The notes: a model not told the origin generated them from the letters alone. Positions 44,689 through 56,717 are shown, numbered from the stretch's first letter. The stretch: DNA of 64,000 nucleotides from Orobanche coerulescens (GCA_033398695.1 CM065806.1:46525001-46589000); one strand, 5' to 3'. Translations and numbers: made by a program.

Positions 44689-47135
44689 AATACCCCCAAA
44701 CTTGAGCCTTTGCTTGTCCTCAAGCAAAAAGAATTAATTTCAACAAAAGAATACCGTGAATAATCGTGCAACTCACAGTGCTCAACCTAATCAATACTAT
44801 CCTGAAATTCTCTCTGAATAATACGAGTATCGTAATAGCGAGCTACACTCAGAACACTGATTCTACAAAGTAACCAAGTTAAGTCCTAATCACTCGTTCA
44901 TGAAGAAAATCCAGCTCAAAGATTAACAAACGTGAATTTAATCGACCGTCAATATGAAAGGTTAAAATAACCAAGCTAATTCGCCCTGTTCCACAGTCTA
45001 ATGGCAAAATTTTCACGAGTTTCATCAAAAATAACCCTCGGACAGTATTCCCTTATATATATATGCTCAAGAAATTGATTCGAGTTGACCCCTAGGTTCG
45101 GATCTCGGGATGTTTCATCGGGATAATCCTTGGGTGGAACTTCCATTCTCATGTATTGGGAAACCGTTTGACGTAAAAGACACTCATGGGGCACATGGGT
45201 GCTTCTAGTTACTAAGTTCCCTTCCACAGCGGAGAAACCACTCGAATAGCTATTCCCGCATGTCCGAATCAAGGTCGCTGTTTTACGCGAGGGTAGACGG
45301 CGGGTCACGCGAATACCCCCGGTTACTAGGCTCCCCGTCTTCGGTACATGCGAAATTTCTAAATCAGTAGTCTAATCAGGGTCGTCGTTTTACGCGAGAG
45401 TAAACAACGGGTCACGTGAATACCCCCGGTTACTAGACTTCCCATCATAGAACAAAAATATCTCGACTTTTGGGAAAAACATCACCGACTCTAAAACTCA
45501 AAGCAAGTGCCAACACAACTTATGTTACTGGACGACTAGCTAACCGAAAAATGTAACCAAATGTATCGACAGTGATTTTAAAACACGTATGTATCCTCTC
45601 TTATCCGCTAAGACCACTACAATCATGAAAAATTTTCGGACCTAAATGAAGACTTAACAGAAACAGATATCACTGACTACAACTCGACTAAAACTCGACC
45701 GTTTCTTCAGAGAGAAAAACAGTGTCGTAACATCAGTATTACACAAATAGAAGCACGAAAAATTGACAAATAAGAGTAAAATCATGACAAGCAAGGTTAT
45801 CGACAAAAAGATAACTAAAAATAACAAAGAGTGCAACGAAATAAGTACAGCAGTAAATGTAGCAACAGAAATAGACCCCCCAAACTTAGGACGTACATTG
45901 ACCTCAATGGACAAAATATAATATGCAATAAAAGTGAAAGGTCAAGTACTCCCCTCCAGTCCTCTCACGAGCTGGTGCCGGCGTCATTCGGCAAGCTTGC
46001 ATGCTTCTCGTCTACATCATGCGGAGCGTGAATAAATGAGCTTGCATCATCAAAGAGGAAGTTAAGTACGAGCTCTTAAGTTTAACATGATGTAAGGGTT
46101 GGGGGCAATGTAATTCGATAAAATGATTCGTTGCATATAATTTGAAAATGCTTGGCTTACTAATTTTTCATTGCTGCAATTTATCAAACACTTGGTATGC
46201 ACAAGTTAAAATGAAGAACAATAATTTTAATGGTTAACTCCAAATCCTAAAAATAATAACACAGATAATAGCCATGAAAAACGACAACTAACATCATCAA
46301 TTCGTTCATAATCACCAATCCCATCACAATCAAATACCATATTCGTCATATTTCAACTCCATTTTTGAGAAAACATTGAAGAACAACTAGCAACATATAA
46401 CTTCAATTCGCTTTTAAAATCATGTATCAATTATGCTTAAGAGATCGAAATTTACCTGGAGAATTTGAGAAGAAGACTAAGAGAAAGGTACCAATCGACC
46501 TCATTGTGCGAAGGAAGAAAGGAAGGAAAGGACCTTGCGCTGGCCGATCAAATGTATGCATTATACCTGGGCATTCTCATATTGCGACGGGGGCCGCGGC
46601 ACAACATAAGTGAGCCGCGGCCCAGAGTAAAGTCGGCCTGGGATTTTTTGTAATACCGCCGGGTGCCGCGACTCAGTCTACACGTGCCGCGGCTCATCGT
46701 GTTAGTGTGCCGCGGCTCATTATTTCCGTGCCGCAGCACAGAGTACAGTCTCCTGGGCATTTCTTGAACATTTGGTGTGCCGCGACCCAGAAAATATGTG
46801 CCGCGGCTCAGTGACCTGGTCTGCCGCGTCTCAGCAAGGTCGTGCCGCGGCACACAATACAGTTTGTTTGGCCTTGTTCCATCAACAGGTTCGTGCTGCG
46901 GCTCACTTTTATTGTGCTGCGGCCCATCACTGATTTCCTCCCCTGGGGTGATTCCTGCATAGAATTTTTGAACGAAAACATCAAGAATGAGAGGAATAGA
47001 CGGATCAAAGAAAAAAAACGACAAATAAAGACTCTAAAAATGCAAGAAAAACACTAAAAATAAAAAACAACTAATACTCGGGTTGCCTCCCGAGAAGCGC
47101 TAAGTTTATAGTCTTCAGCCGGACTTTTCTCGCAT
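44689..47135 (-). other. Long non-coding 3' region of Athila C
   Basis: A polypurine tract (44689-44704; TTTGGGGGTA on the minus strand) abuts the LTR and a second (45873-45888) lies 1.2 kb inside. Between them are two good copies (45280-45330, 45387-45438) and one decayed copy (45163-45220) of the hairpin-forming unit also found in G. The CCGCGG cluster is at 46585-46930. No gene is seen; frames at 44976-45308 and 46548-47024 follow the repeats and resemble no known family. Confidence 0.8.
46585..46930 (-). repeat. Second CCGCGG palindrome cluster, inside Athila C
   Basis: GTGCCGCGGCTCA, GTGCCGCGGCACA, GAGCCGCGGCCCA and decayed forms, about 12 in 340 bp, the same word as in the U3 of this element. 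Flanks do not resemble U3, so it is not simply a captured LTR piece. Confidence 0.9.
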
Positions 47136-47702
47136 TCATCCGGCGGTGGATAAGACGACACTCGTTTTATGCGTGTCTATTGGATTTCCCAAGTATGCCT
47201 TCAACCGTTGTCCATTAACTTTGAATTTGCGGTCATCTTTTTGTACTTCTACCGCACCATGTGGGAATACTTGAACTACGGTGAACGGTCCTGACCATCG
47301 TGAACGCAATATCCCGGGAAATAACTTTAAGCGAGAATTAAATAGCAATACCTCTTGTCCCGGGACAAACTCTCTCTGCGTGATGTGCTTATCATGCCAA
47401 ATCTTTGTCTGCTCCTTATAAAGTTTCGCATTTTCGTATGCGTCGTGGCGAATTTCTTCCAACTCGTTCAGCTGCAAACAACGCTTTTCACCAGCAGATT
47501 TCAAATCAAAGTTTAGTTTCTTTATCGCCCAGTAAGCAAGATGTTCCATCTCTACGGGTAAATGGCAACCTTTCCCATAAACCGATCTGTAGGGCGACAT
47601 CCCGATAGGTGTTTTATACGCAGTACGGTACGCCCAAAGTGCATCATCGAGTTTAAACAACCAATCTTTTCGCGATGAGCTGACCGTTTTTCTAGGATCC
47701 AC
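47136..47702 (-). pseudogene. pol: Athila C integrase C-terminal domain (shifted frame)
   Basis: 189-codon minus-strand frame: [87 protein letters not shown], stop at 47136. It belongs to the pol ORF ending at 47552; the shift is near 47690-47700, just after the integrase Glu motif. Confidence 0.9.
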
Positions 47703-50700
47703 TTTAGATCTCGATTTGATATCTCGACTTGACCGCTCGTCTGAGGATGGTATGCTGTAGCAACACGATGAGTAACTCCGTATTTTCTCAAAACCGCATC
47801 AAGAAATTTATTGTCGAAGTGTGACCCACCATCACTGATAATAGCACGTGGAGTCCCAAAACGTGTGAAGATATATTGTTTTATAAACTTGATTACGACG
47901 TTGGACCCATTCGTAGGTAGTGCCACCGCTTCAACCCATTTTGAGACATAGTCTATAGCTACCAAAATATAGAGATTCTTATTTGATGGAGGGAATGGAC
48001 CCATGAAGTCGATCCCCCATACATCGAACAATTCAACTTCAAGTATGGTGTTCAGCGGCATTTCGTGTCGTCTTGAGATGTTTCCCGTCTGTTGACACCG
48101 ATCACATGCGGACAAAAAGGAGTGAGCATCCTTGAATAATGACGGCCAATAGAACCCCGATTGTAAGACCTTCGCCGCTGTTCTATTTCCACTAAAATGT
48201 CCACCGTAGGGTGATGCATGGCAATGGTTTAGCACACTGTGTATTTCCTCATCCGGAATACATCTACGAATGATTTGATCGGGGCATCTCTTGAATAGAA
48301 AAGGATCGTCCCACAAATAATACTTAACGTCTGAGATTAGCTTCTTCTTTTGATGGTGTGGGAGGTCGTTTGGAATTGTTTTACTTGCCAAGTAGTTCAC
48401 TAGGTCAGCATACCAAAGCGCGTGTTTTGAACCCAACTTGTAGAGCTGCTCATCGGGGAAGGTTTCCATGATTTGTGGCTGACTTTCTCCCTTCTCAAGG
48501 GGACTCTCTAATCGTGAAAGGTGATCGGCTATAACATTTTCAGTCCCTTTCTTGTCCCGAATCTCCAAGTTGAATTCCTGAAGGAGAAGCACCCACCTAA
48601 TCAACCTCGGTTTGGCATCCTTCTTCTCCAAAAGGTATTTTATTGCTGAATGGTCGGTCCACACTATCACTTTCGTTCCCAGTAGATACGCCCGGAATTT
48701 ACCAAATGCAAAGATCACCGCCAACAATTCCTTCTCCGTTGTGGCATAATTTCTTTGGGCGTCGTCGAGTGTTCGGCTCGCATAGTATACGACATGGAAC
48801 ACCTTCCCTCGTCTCTGCCCCAAAACAGCCCCAATGGCAAAGTCGCTTGCATCACACATTAACTCGAACGGAAGGTCCCAGTCTGGAGCGACTATCACCG
48901 GTGCCGTGCTTAGAGCTTTCTTCAATAAATCGAAACTTTCGTTAAACGACTTGTCAAAAGTAAATGGAACATCCTTCATGAGTAGATTGCACAATGGCTT
49001 CGTGATCTTCGAAAAATCCTTAATAAATCGGCGATAGAAACCGGCATGTCCTAAAAAACTTCTAATCCCTTTGACCGAAGTAGGCGGAGGCATCTTCTCA
49101 ATTGTTTCGATTTTCGCCCGGTCGACTTCAATTCCATGTGAGGATATTCGATGGCCAAGTACTATGCCCTCCTGCACCATAAAATGACACTTCTCCCTGT
49201 TCAAGACCAAATTTGTCTCTTTGCATCTTTTCAAGACTTTCTGCAAATTTTTAAAACAAATGTCAAACGAATCTCCAAAAACAGAAAAATCATCCATAAA
49301 AATCTCAATACACTGCTCTACCATGTCAGAAAAAATAGCCATCATACACCATTGAAAAGTAGCCGGCGCATTACATAATCCAAAAGGCATGCGCCTATAA
49401 GCGAAAATGCCGTAAGGACATGTAAACGTCGTTTTCTCTTGGTCTTCGGGGGCTATATAAATCTGATTGTACCCCGAATAACCATCGAGAAAGCAATAGA
49501 AATCGTGTCCGGCCAACCTATCTAACATCTGATCAATAAAAGGCAAGGGGAAATGATCTTTTCTAGTGGCCTTATTTAATTTCCTATAATCTATGCACAT
49601 ACGCCACCCCGTGACAATCCTAGTGGGAATTAATTCATTATTATCATTTTGAGCAACCGTTATCCCACCCTTCTTCGACACAACTTGGACCGGACTTACC
49701 CACTTGCTATCAGAAATCGGAAAGATCATACCTGCGTCGAGGAGTTTTAAAACCTCGACTTTTACCACCTTCTTCATGTTTGGATTCAACCGGCGTTGAT
49801 GCTCCACGGATGGTTTGTAGTCTTCCTCCATCAAAATCTTGTGCATGCAAATTGACGGGCTGATCCCCTTAATATCCGCAATAGACCATCCAAGAGCAGA
49901 TTTGTACTCCCTCAAAACTCTCAATAATTTCGCCTCTTGATCCCCCGCTAAAGTGGCCGAAAGAATAACTGGAAGGGAGTCGTCGGGCCCCAAAAATGCA
50001 TATTTTAAATGAGGCGGCAGCTTCTTGAGTTCCAACTTTGGAGGTTTGTCGATTGATGGGACTGGTCGAGTTGGTGAACTTCCGAGCTCCTCAAATGGTT
50101 GACGAATGAAAATTGGCGGGGAAGCATCCATGTGGCGTACGTAGGCTGCATGCTCTGCATTTAGTTCGGAAATAGCCCCAATCAAAACGGACTCCAATGG
50201 ATCGGGTGGATAATTCTCTCGAAAGGCTCTACTCACGCACGAGTCAATGACGTCAAATTGGAAACAATTTTCAGCATCACTCGGATATTTTACGGATCGA
50301 AAGATATTGAACGTTACTTGCTCCTCTTGAACACGAAGAGTCAGCTTCCCCTTTTCCACATCGATCAAAGTTCGGCCGGTTGCCAAAAATGGTCTTCCCA
50401 AGATAATCGGGATATCTTGATCTTCCTCCATGTCGAGAACAATAAAATCCACTGGAAAGATAAATTTATCCACTTTTACTAACACGTCCTCAATCACTCC
50501 CCTCGGATACTTAATAGATCGATCCGCTAATTGCAAGGAGATCGTCGTCGGCTTTGCTTCTCCAATTCCCAGCTTTTTGAAGATAGACAGAGGCATGAGG
50601 TTTATGCTGGCTCCGAGATCGCATAGGGCTCTTTCAAAAGACGAATTTCCAATGATGCAAGGGATGGTAAAACTTCCCGGATCTCTCAATTTAGGTGGGA

Positions 50701-50755
50701 GCTTCTTTTGTAAAATGGCACTGCACTCCTCCTTCAATGCGACCGTCTCATATTC
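47552..50755 (-). CDS. pol: Athila C pol: protease, reverse transcriptase, RNase H, integrase
   Basis: Over 1,060 open codons on the minus strand; the frame is open upstream to the TAG at 50756-50758 and would normally be fused to gag. Protease: [13 protein letters not shown] (residue ~40 from 50737; DLGA is the Athila form) and [17 protein letters not shown]. Reverse transcriptase ~300-540: [48 protein letters not shown] (catalytic Asp pair, ~479). RNase H ~610-740: [39 protein letters not shown]. Integrase: [19 protein letters not shown] (zinc), [19 protein letters not shown] and [11 protein letters not shown] with D, D and E (~907, 966, 1003). All catalytic residues I can check are present. 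The last 45 residues are out of frame. Confidence 0.93.
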   Translation of the reverse strand, partial: EYETVALKEECSAILQKKLPPKLRDPGSFTIPCIIGNSSFERALCDLGASINLMPLSIFKKLGIGEAKPTTISLQLADRSIKYPRGVIEDVLVKVDKFIFPVDFIVLDMEEDQDIPIILGRPFLATGRTLIDVEKGKLTLRVQEEQVTFNIFRSVKYPSDAENCFQFDVIDSCVSRAFRENYPPDPLESVLIGAISELNAEHAAYVRHMDASPPIFIRQPFEELGSSPTRPVPSIDKPPKLELKKLPPHLKYAFLGPDDSLPVILSATLAGDQEAKLLRVLREYKSALGWSIADIKGISPSICMHKILMEEDYKPSVEHQRRLNPNMKKVVKVEVLKLLDAGMIFPISDSKWVSPVQVVSKKGGITVAQNDNNELIPTRIVTGWRMCIDYRKLNKATRKDHFPLPFIDQMLDRLAGHDFYCFLDGYSGYNQIYIAPEDQEKTTFTCPYGIFAYRRMPFGLCNAPATFQWCMMAIFSDMVEQCIEIFMDDFSVFGDSFDICFKNLQKVLKRCKETNLVLNREKCHFMVQEGIVLGHRISSHGIEVDRAKIETIEKMPPPTSVKGIRSFLGHAGFYRRFIKDFSKITKPLCNLLMKDVPFTFDKSFNESFDLLKKALSTAPVIVAPDWDLPFELMCDASDFAIGAVLGQRRGKVFHVVYYASRTLDDAQRNYATTEKELLAVIFAFGKFRAYLLGTKVIVWTDHSAIKYLLEKKDAKPRLIRWVLLLQEFNLEIRDKKGTENVIADHLSRLESPLEKGESQPQIMETFPDEQLYKLGSKHALWYADLVNYLASKTIPNDLPHHQKKKLISDVKYYLWDDPFLFKRCPDQIIRRCIPDEEIHSVLNHCHASPYGGHFSGNRTAAKVLQSGFYWPSLFKDAHSFLSACDRCQQTGNISRRHEMPLNTILEVELFDVWGIDFMGPFPPSNKNLYILVAIDYVSKWVEAVALPTNGSNVVIKFIKQYIFTRFGTPRAIISDGGSHFDNKFLDAVLRKYGVTHRVATAYHPQTSGQVEISNRDLKWILEKRSAHREKIGCLNSMMHFGRTVLRIKHLSGCRPTDRFMGKVAIYP

Positions 50756-50758
50756 CTA

Positions 50759-52433
50759 GAGCTTTCTTTTGTTTGACAAGACTTCTTTCATGAATTTTAC
50801 ATAACTCGGCATTTGTTCCAACGCGTCGGCAAATGGAATGTTTATGTGCAATTTCTTGAAGACGTCGAGGAACTTTGAAAATTGCTTGTCTAGTTTTTGC
50901 TTCTGGAAATGCTGTGGGAATGGAATTTGAGGAGTGGGGTGAGTAGTCGATACTTCCTTTAGCTTGGGTGCCTCGTCCTTTTCTGTCTCACTTTTCTCGA
51001 TCTTGTCCTTGTTATTGACAGGCTGCTCTTTCAACTCCTTTCCACTTCGTAGTTCGATTCCCTGCACGTCTTCTTTGGAGTTCATTTCGGTAGCGCTGGG
51101 CAATGCAACTTGAGACCGAGAGGACAATATATTAGCAATCTGCCCCATTTGTATTTCTAAGTTTCGGATGGAGGTAGAATGATTTTGGAGGGTAGTCTCG
51201 GTGCGGGTCATGAATCGGCTCGTGTTAGCCGCCAATTGAGCAAGAGCATCTTCCAAGGATACCTTTGGTGATTGAGGGGGCTGCTGGGTGGGCTGCGCAA
51301 ATTGGGCTTGTGGAGGTTTTAAAGTTTGCCCGTTCCTCCATGAAAATTTTTGGTGATTTCGCTAACCTTGATTATAAGTGCTGGGGTATGGATTATTTTG
51401 TCGATTTCCGTTTCCCACGAATTGAGCTTGCTCCATCGGATGTTGCTCGAATGGGTTTCCGACTTGGCACTCCGCGCTAGGGTGAGATCCGTTACACCAA
51501 TTGCAAAACTCAATGGTAACGGGAAAAAGAGCATGCGAAAGGCTTGAAGCTACTGCGTTAGTGCTGCTACTTGGGCTGAAAGTGTAGAGATCGGATCATT
51601 ATTCGAGATTTCCATGACTCGCTTTGGATTTACTCGTTCGGACGGCCATTGATATGCATTTGCGGCCATAGCTTCCAACAAAGAATGTGCTTCAGCCATT
51701 GTTTTTCCCATTAAGGCTCCTCCGGCTGCTGCATCCACGAGAGTGCGTGTAGAAGCACTCAAACCATTATAGAACGTCTGAATCTGAAGCCAGTCCGGAA
51801 GGCCATGATGCGGGCATCTCCTTAGCAAATCTTTGTATCGCTCCCACGCCTCGTGGAGCGACTCCATATCATATTGACCAAAAGTGGTGATCTCGTTTCG
51901 TAATCTCGCCGTCTTTGAAGGTGGGAAGAATTTAGCAAGGAATGCTTGCGCTAATTCCGCCCATGTCGTGATCGAGCCCGGCGGTAAAGAATTCAGCCAA
52001 AATTTCGCTTTATCCCTCAAAGAGAAAGGGAAAAGCCGTAAACGGATAGCATCGTCGGTGACACCATTATTCTTAAACGTGTCACAAATCTCGAGAAACG
52101 ACGCAATGTGTGCGTTGGGGTCATCATTCGGCAATCCACAGAACTAGCTCGCTTGCACCATCTGAATAATAGCAGGCTTGATTTCGAAATTGTTCGCCTG
52201 GATAGTGGGACGCCGAATCCCCGAAAAGTTTGCGTTAATTTGCGGTGTAGCATAATCTCGAAGTGCCATTTCCGTTGAGCTTGCTGCACAATATTATTTC
52301 CTCCGTGATTTTCGATATTATCGGCCATATTGACTTTCGCTGGTAACTGTCGTTTCTCCTTTTTGTTTCTTCGAAGAGTGCGCTCGAGTTCGGTATCCAA
52401 AGGTAGTAGGCCTTCGTTACCGAATTTTCTCAT
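50759..52433 (-). pseudogene. gag: Athila C gag (frameshifts and stops)
   Basis: ATG 52433: LLPLDTELERTLRRNKKEKR is the typical Athila start. A shift at ~52265, then TAG at ~52146, then the capsid block FLEICDTFKNNGVTDDAIRL, FPFSLRDKAKFWLNSLPPG, HEAWERYKDLLRRCPHHGL (51550-52134). TAG at 51550-51552 and a shift near 51320 precede a Gln/Lys-rich tail (LEIQMGQIANILSSR, SGKELKEQPVNNKD, ALEQMPSYVKFMKEVLS). TAG 50756-50758 separates it from pol in an otherwise continuous frame. The zinc-knuckle region is degraded. Confidence 0.88.
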
Positions 52434-52552
52434 GCACTACGCAAAAGATCCTGGAAGGAAAAACAACCAAATAAAATAACACAAAAACAATAAAAAAAAA
52501 TGTTCAAACTAAGACCAGAAATACTGAAATCGATATTAGTAAAAATTTCAAT

Positions 52553-52575
52553 CCCCGGCAACGGCGCCAAAAACT
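52553..52575 (-). other. Primer binding site of Athila C
   Basis: The minus strand reads AGTTTTTGGCGCCGTTGCCG directly after the 5' LTR; this is the standard Athila leader motif. Confidence 0.85.
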
Positions 52576-53905
52576 TGTTGCGATATTTCGTTATCGCAAG
52601 TGCACGTTATCGTTTACAAGTAATAAAGTGATGAGTGAGTATCGTTCCCACGAGGATTGAATTACTAAGTACCAATTTTTATATATTCTAATTTTATTTG
52701 AACAATCGAAAGTTTGAGTTGCAATTAATAACTAAATAAAACCAATAAAAGAGCTAACAGTAAAAACGATCGCTTGAAGAAAGAAAATCAATTAATGAAA
52801 AAGTCTAGGATTCTGAATCCACCTCGGTTTATCCGAATTTACTCTCGATTATCTAAAGTTAATGATTTCCCCAATTTATTGAAGGCGAAGATTGCTAATA
52901 TACTCTATTGCCTCTCCCGAGGTCAATAGATTTTTCTAAAGGCGAATAACGCACTCTATCCCTAGGTGAATTAATCCGTCAATAGGCAAAAAGCATAAAA
53001 TCTCCAAAAGGCCATGTAGTTTCTATGAGTATATTCCTATCTCACAGAATAAAACGGTTCTCACCAATAGTTCCTCACCAACTCTCCTCTCCCGATTCGA
53101 ATTGTATGATTAGAACAATACAACTATTGGCCAGATAATTGAAAGCATTAAACACGATTGGGAAAACTCAATAGGAAAGGGAATTATATAGGTAATCTAA
53201 AGCAAATCCGTCACAACGTAGGTTTCATCAAAATCCTAGAACAAGGATTTTAGCCTGACATGCTAAATAATGAAAATACAGAAACAATGAATGAAAGCAT
53301 GAAAATCAAACACAGATGAAGAGCTCGGATTCCTCCGTTCTTCTGGCTTCCGCCCTCTGCTCTTGATGTCTTCTGCTTTCCTCCTCCAAGATTTTATCGA
53401 TCTTCTCCAAGCTCTCCAAAAATTCGGAACCCCCCATCATTATGGCCTTCAACCCTTATTTATAGCTCCCAGAAGCCTCCAAATCGCGTCCGTGTGATTA
53501 GGTCGAGAACTGGCTTCAAAACGGCCCAAATCCACGCGGAGCACGCCAAAACCGCCCTATGTTCCGCGGCTCACTTAATCTGTGCCGCGGCACATAGCGT
53601 GCAAATTAAAACCTGGGCGCTGTGTGTGTCTTCTGGGCCGTGGCTCACCTAAGCTGTGCCGCGGATCAGAGTACAGTCTACTCTGGTGCCTGCTGGCCCT
53701 CTGCGTGTGCCACGGCTCACTTGCCCTGTGCCGCGGCCCAAGGCCAAAATTCGCCGTTTTCGCCCGTTTTGCCTCGTTTTAGCTTCCGGACTCCAATCTC
53801 CTGTCAAACATACAAGAATAAGGCGTTAAATGCTCATTTACGCAATTTTACTCGCCAAAATAATACAAGATAATGATAAATAAGCGTATAAAAATACGCC
53901 TAACA
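52576..53905 (-). repeat. 5' LTR of Athila C
   Basis: 1330 bp matching 43370-44688. TATA box at 53457-53466 on the minus strand, CCGCGG cluster at 53560-53740. The outer end is followed by TSD GACAT. Confidence 0.95.
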
Positions 53906-53910
53906 GACAT

Positions 53911-55947
53911 CCTCAGGTATAATACCGTCGTCGGATTCCAAGGCGGTTGATGGTGCGGGAGTATCAGATTCGGGTTCGGCGACAGGGGATGCTGTATCTT
54001 CCTGTGTCGAAGTGGTTTCTGAAGACATGGATACAGGAGGGACCAATTCCTCCTGTTGTCTCTCAGCATCCGCCTGCTCCGGCAGAGGGACTGATTCCTC
54101 TTGCTGGATGGCGCTAGATCTTTCTTCGGCGGGGGCGACGACAGGCTCGAGTGCCTGCTGCGAAACATATTGTTCCTCCGTGACATGAGGGACTGAATCC
54201 TCATTGTCGGGAATAGTGTCTTGCTGTGGCGAAGGGGGCGACTGATGAGCAGATGTCCCTTCATATCTCTTTTCTTGGGCTTCCTCATCCGCAGACCAAC
54301 CTGGAGTGCGTCGTCATCGTCGTCTGAATCAGGATCGGACTTTAGACTATCGGGAGATTCCATGGTCGTAGCTTTCCCTTTCCTTTTAGCTTCGGCCTTT
54401 TCAAATATATGGCTTTCAATAAGCTCTTTAACGAATAGGTTGTCCCATTGGATCAGGACAGCAATTTCTTGAGTTTCCGTCACTTCCAAAACAAATTTTT
54501 ATTCGTTATTCCATTCGCTCCAGTTGTACAAAATTTCGTACGGAGCAAGCCTGTAACTTTTCCATTGGAGAAACCGCTCGTAAGACTGTTCGATTTGCAC
54601 GGAAAGTAGGGTCTTGGAAATAATTGTGTCCGGGGAGGGGCTCCGTACAGCGCCTGGGTTCGCTGTAGGCATGGGTTCCTCTACAAGTGTGGAATCCTGT
54701 ATCGGAGAGGGATTCCTTACATGGGATGGTACCCTGATAGGAGATGGATCCTGAACGGGTGTGGAATCCTGTATAGGAGAGGTAGCTTTTGGCTCCATGA
54801 AGGCAGCCGACTCGCCAGAGTCTTTAGAGTTGGCAGATGTCCCAGCCTCCGTTGTTGCCGCCAAGGGCTCGGGATCTACTGTATCGACAGTAGTGGGCAT
54901 CTCTTCCACAGGGGTTGGGCCCTGGGGGAGTTGATCAGTGGGTTGAGCCACGAGAGGAGCATCCTTGGATGGTTTTGTAGCTTTAACTTTTGTAAGCCTC
55001 CTTAGCTTCCTTTTCGGCTTCTCAACAGCAACTGGAGTTTTGCTGTGAGATCTTTTTCTCTTCTTCGATGATTCAACACTTTGGGACTTAAAAGAAACGT
55101 CCCTCGGATCGGCAGATAGCGGCAAATTTCGGATAAAAGGTCTGTTGGCAATCAGGATGCTCTGGTTGAAGGCAGTAGGCCTGACGCCTCCTAAGAATAT
55201 CCGTGAACTAATCTTCTTTGCCTCTGCGGTTTGCGGAAGTCCGCACTTCGTCAAAATATGGTTCAAAAACAAACCAAATGATTTCTCCTACGACGCGAGT
55301 TTAGACACCTCTTCCTGCAAACGCTTAAGGATGATTTGACACCAATTGACCTTCTCGCAGGTCATTATCGCGACCATCATCCTGAACCTGAGATTGGTGC
55401 ACATCTCAAAAGCACCTGTTCGGTTCTCAAGAATACGGCAGCAAAAATCATGTAAGTAAACAAAAGGTAAACAAAAATTTTTCTTATGGCATGTGGTATG
55501 AACCATTTCCACCGTTGCTGAACCGGTGAATAAGCCATAGTACTGGGTCAAGAGTTCTTGGGACCCAAAGGTCTCAAGATCTTCCATAGTCAGGCCATCA
55601 GCAGGTAGCCTGAAGATGTTCTGGAGATGCTCGTGGTCAACGCGGATCTCCACTCCGCGGATAACGGCTGTGATGTCAGCGACATGACCTACCGAGCTGA
55701 TGGGAAAACGAACTACGGCGTTGAGGTAGAATTCCTCAACCAGATGAACGTCATATTTTTCGGCGGTGTGGCTCCCAAGGCGGTAGAGGCCTTGCTGACG
55801 GATTCTTGTAATGACGACCTCCATGGAATCAACGTCATCACCTTCGGCGTGAATGCGTTCCAGCACAACAGATCTGGAGAAGATCCGTCCGTCGATGAAG
55901 TTGAGTGATTTCTTGAGAGAGGTGGAAGATGTCTGGGTAGACGTCAT
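53911..55947 (-). pseudogene. Sirevirus B extra ORF, N-terminal and proline-rich part
   Basis: ATG 55947 on the minus strand. Residues 1-219 (NFIDGRIFSRSVVLERIHA, QQGLYRLGSHTAEKYDVHL, CHKKNFCLPFVYLHDFCCRI) are the counterpart of A's ORF at 39829; TAG at ~55288. Next, 54499-55272: ADPRDVSFKSQSVESSKKRK, a basic stretch, then repeated (T/S)PxxDP(S/T) units (SPIQDSTPVQDPSPIRVPS) forming a Pro/Ser-rich domain. TAA at 54499-54501, then ETQEIAVLIQWDNLFVKELI and an acidic DSDDDDD run. A frameshift near 54250 precedes a Gln/Glu/Pro-rich stretch cut by Athila C, which continues in frame at 43364. Confidence 0.82.
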
Positions 55948-56717
55948 TGATGATTTCTCAAGGAACGGTGAAAAAGATTCAAGAAAAATGCAGTAAACAC
56001 AAAAAAATCTTGTAGGCTGAATGCTCGAAATCTCTTAAAATATGCAGAAGGCGTAAAGAGTCTCAAATGGCATTTATAGTCCTTTTATAGTAGGCGGCGA
56101 AGAAGGGTTTTCAGAGAACGAATGGTCAGATTTAAGGGATGGGAACCGGTGTTTAAAATGAACGGTCACGATGGACTGAGTGTAACTGGTACACTTATCC
56201 TTTGAATTTTAAAATAGGAGCGGGTCCCACTTCTGACATTTCATATTACTCTTAATGCCTGAAACGGCGGTATAAAATATATTAAACAATTTGAAACATC
56301 GCGGCTTTTAAGATTCGATTGTCCAGATGTTGTGTAAGGCATTTAATGTAAAAGACGTTTGACATGAAAATAGGGCACATGGACAAAAATTGTTTTAAAA
56401 TAAAATATTATAATATATAATAAATCGATTTCCCATAGTATGTGCTGTATCCGCGACGATACAGCGTTCCCCCTTAAAAGGTACATATGGGTTTCAATTC
56501 CATACAACAACTTTTGGATTAATGCTGTATTCATGGGTCATACTGTATACCCCCATAATTATTGCACACGTCAGCTGTAGGATGATTCATATCGCTTTGT
56601 TCCCTACAGTGCTGTATTGAAGGCTCTGAGTGTACAAATAATTATTGGTGGATACTGTATTCTTGGGTCTTGCAGCATTCCCCCTCAATTGTTGAGTAAA
56701 AACAGTAAATACTTACA
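55948..56717 (-). other. Sirevirus B inter-ORF region with three polypurine tracts
   Basis: No gene is seen. On the minus strand, tracts ATTGAGGGGGAATGCTG (56674-56690), TTATGGGGGTATACAG (56545-56560) and TTAAGGGGGAACGCTG (56463-56478) are each followed by a TACAGT/GATACAG word. Their layout matches element A at 39130-39375. Confidence 0.78.

Larger units (their letters stand above)
43370..53905 (-). mobile_element. Element C: nearly complete Athila-lineage gypsy element inserted in Sirevirus B
   Basis: LTRs of 1319 and 1330 bp, TGTTGCGATA...CGCCTAACA, TSD GACAT (43365-43369, 53906-53910). On the minus strand: 5' LTR (52576-53905), Athila primer site, gag, long pol, long 3' non-coding region, 3' LTR (43370-44688). 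The LTRs differ by roughly 2% outside the palindrome cluster by eye. Pol keeps its catalytic residues but is cut off from gag by one TAG and has a frameshift in the integrase tail. It has no ATHILA ORF, unlike G. Confidence 0.96.

Noticed and set aside
46548..47024. 158-codon minus-strand frame with repeated SRGT units
   Set aside because: The repeats are only the translation of the CCGCGG word cluster; no family match and no place in Athila gene order.
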